The notes below the pieces were generated by a model, which was given only the letters and a program-made list of their open reading frames with translations, did not search any database and was not told the DNA's origin. A DNA stretch of 30,258 nt from a virus, in the IMG/VR virus record IMGVR_UViG_3300034120_001510, positions 1 to 30,258 of that record; one strand, written 5' to 3'. This document shows, piece after piece, positions 29,484-30,258 of this stretch; within the stretch, counting starts at the first letter, position 1, and each line of letters begins with the position of its first letter. The position numbers and the translations under genes are program-made.

Positions 29484-29511
29484 ATTATACCACGTACTGA
29501 TGGGATGTCAA
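29484..29511 (-). promoter_or_regulatory. Consensus promoter reading into the repeat region
   Basis: Reading leftward: TTGACA (29506-29511), 16 bp, TATAAT (29484-29489), both perfect. It points into about 350 bp that hold three repeat copies and no long gene. Confidence 0.85.
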
Positions 29512-29565
29512 CCTAAGTCCTTTCGTGGCAATGACTTATAGAAACTGGGGCGGGCCGGGCCGCAC

Positions 29566-29592
29566 GTAAATCCTTTGCCAATAAGGACTTAC
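29566..29592. terminator. Hairpin after the 29609 gene
   Basis: GTAAATCCTT and AAGGACTTAC pair (9 of 10) around TGCCAAT. A related TAAGTCCTTT...GACTTA pair lies 50 bp to the left, with GGGCGGGCCGGGCCG between. No U-run, so termination is likely but not certain. Confidence 0.5.
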
Positions 29593-29608
29593 GGCGACCA
29601 CGGTTTCG

Positions 29609-29866
29609 CTACGCTTCCCAAGCCTTTTTCACTTCCTGCATCGCCTTTTGAATCTTGCGGTGTACAGGCGTATCCTTATTTACTTTCTCAACGTCTTCAA
29701 TGAGGGGTGGTTCATAATCACAAGTACGAAACCCAGCATTCTCCTCCAGAAAATCCATATCAACTTCGCCCAAAAGTTCATGAAGTTCGTCAGGGTCTTT
29801 TGCCTCTACTACAAACTCTGCGACTTTTGCTTCTACGTAGTTCATTGTTACTTTATACTTTGGCAT
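29609..29866 (-). CDS. Small acidic protein, GC-richer
   Basis: This 85-aa protein starts MPKYKVTMNYVEAKVAEFVV after TAGGAG. The pattern (beta strand, VEAKDPDELHELLGEV helix, then an acidic tail) is like small phage proteins of the YxVxxxxVxAxxxEEA type. Its codons end in G or C far more often than those of genes to the left. No family is assigned. Confidence 0.65.
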   Translation of the reverse strand: MPKYKVTMNYVEAKVAEFVVEAKDPDELHELLGEVDMDFLEENAGFRTCDYEPPLIEDVEKVNKDTPVHRKIQKAMQEVKKAWEA

Positions 29867-29892
29867 ATATACTCCTATGTAGTGTGTAGAGA

Positions 29893-29931
29893 GGGCTGGC
29901 GGGATAACTTATATATCATGCCCGCCAACCC
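29893..29931. terminator. Large inverted repeat between two GC-richer genes
   Basis: GGGCTGGCGGG (29893-29903) and CCCGCCAACCC (29921-29931) pair at 10 of 11 positions around a 17-nt AT-rich loop. It lies between the end of the rightmost gene and the start of the next, so it may end one transcript or fold in the leader of the other. Confidence 0.55.
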
Positions 29932-29947
29932 TTCCCTCCCACATATA

Positions 29948-30258
29948 TCAAGCCGTCAGGGCGAAAATCTTTTCGTAGTCCTTATCGTTGAACGTATCCG
30001 CACGACGCAGAAGCGTAGCCCAACGGTCTGCCGAAGTCATCATCAGCGAACCGCCAATCTCATCCATGCGAACCCAAGTCTTATTATCAAACTTCTGTCC
30101 TGCACGGGTGACGCCCGCGATGATTCCGAATAGGTTGGACTCATGCGTCTCATGCGTCACATACTGTTCCAGAAACTCCGTAGCCTCACGCTTCGACAGT
30201 TTATAATCCGACGACACTGCGGCGATGACACCCTTCGTGCTGCTCTTGCCAATCTGCA
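29948..30258 (-). CDS. Hypothetical protein, 5' end beyond window
   Basis: The frame is open to the right edge (no stop before 30258), so the N-terminus is missing; a GTG at 30217 is an internal possibility. The visible part, QIGKSSTKGVIAAVSSDYKL..., continues with SKREATEFLEQYVTHETHES and NKTWVRMDEIGGSLMMTSADRWATLLRRAD. It appears alpha/beta and has no clear motif. GC-rich codons contrast with the rest of the window. Confidence 0.5.
   Translation of the reverse strand, partial: QIGKSSTKGVIAAVSSDYKLSKREATEFLEQYVTHETHESNLFGIIAGVTRAGQKFDNKTWVRMDEIGGSLMMTSADRWATLLRRADTFNDKDYEKIFALTA

Overview
The window reads as part of a large, AT-rich, tailed-phage genome. Nearly all genes lie on the minus strand, are short, and are packed with ATGA/TAATG stop-start overlaps. 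The phage hallmarks are rIIA and rIIB homologues side by side, a single-domain SSB, endonuclease VII, flavin-dependent thymidylate synthase (ThyX), dCMP deaminase, GMP reductase, HNH endonucleases, a four-tRNA array, and a block of virion-type proteins at the left end. Several cargo genes are typical of Planctomycetes and related PVC bacteria rather than of phages: two tandem Tat-signal DUF1501 proteins and a DUF1559 pseudopilin-like protein. A secreted trypsin-like protease adds to this. I infer a phage, possibly a jumbo phage, of a PVC-group host, most likely a planctomycete. The host is an inference from these families, not something the sequence states.

Layout. Bases 1-3672 hold a partial sulfotransferase-like gene, a glycine-rich tail/adhesin-type protein with a Thr/Ala/Pro linker, and conserved virion or phage proteins. 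Bases 3647-7014 hold ssb, a cUUCGg-capped RNA hairpin, endonuclease VII, a complete tmRNA gene, thyX, dCMP deaminase and small unknowns. Bases 7089-11504 form an operon-like run, transcribed right to left: guaC, a 55-aa membrane protein, a nucleoside deoxyribosyltransferase-like protein, then the two DUF1501 genes. Bases 11596-14601 are rIIB and rIIA behind a perfect consensus promoter. Bases 14680-17024 hold two glycosyltransferase-like genes and small conserved phage proteins.

Bases 17094-17951 hold a plus-strand HNH gene whose 3' end runs antisense into tRNA-Asn, then tRNAs Gln, Thr and Leu with their own promoter. Bases 17994-21266 are a coupled surface-glycan/envelope cassette: DUF1559 protein, LpxH-like metallophosphoesterase, sugar epimerase/dehydratase, zinc-ribbon protein and GT25-like glycosyltransferase. 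Bases 21387-27848 are small phage accessory genes, including a second metallophosphoesterase, a winged-helix protein with a clear terminator, the secreted protease, HNH, zinc-ribbon, ASCH-like and cytidine-deaminase-like proteins. Bases 27849-28340 are a non-coding region where gene direction switches. Bases 28341-30258 contain a plus-strand membrane protein, small minus-strand genes, four copies of a bipartite 31-nt repeat, and a visibly more GC-rich right edge.

Regulation. At least nine minus-strand sigma70-type promoters (TTGACA/TTGACT, 16-17 bp, TATAAT-like) can be read directly. Four carry a shared GACGATAAC-like box just downstream of the -35, which suggests a common regulator. Two promoters sit so close to the start codon that their transcripts would be leaderless or nearly so. 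The best candidates for undescribed biology are the DUF1501 pair and DUF1559 gene as phage cargo, the phage tmRNA, the bipartite repeat family, and the promoter-internal box.
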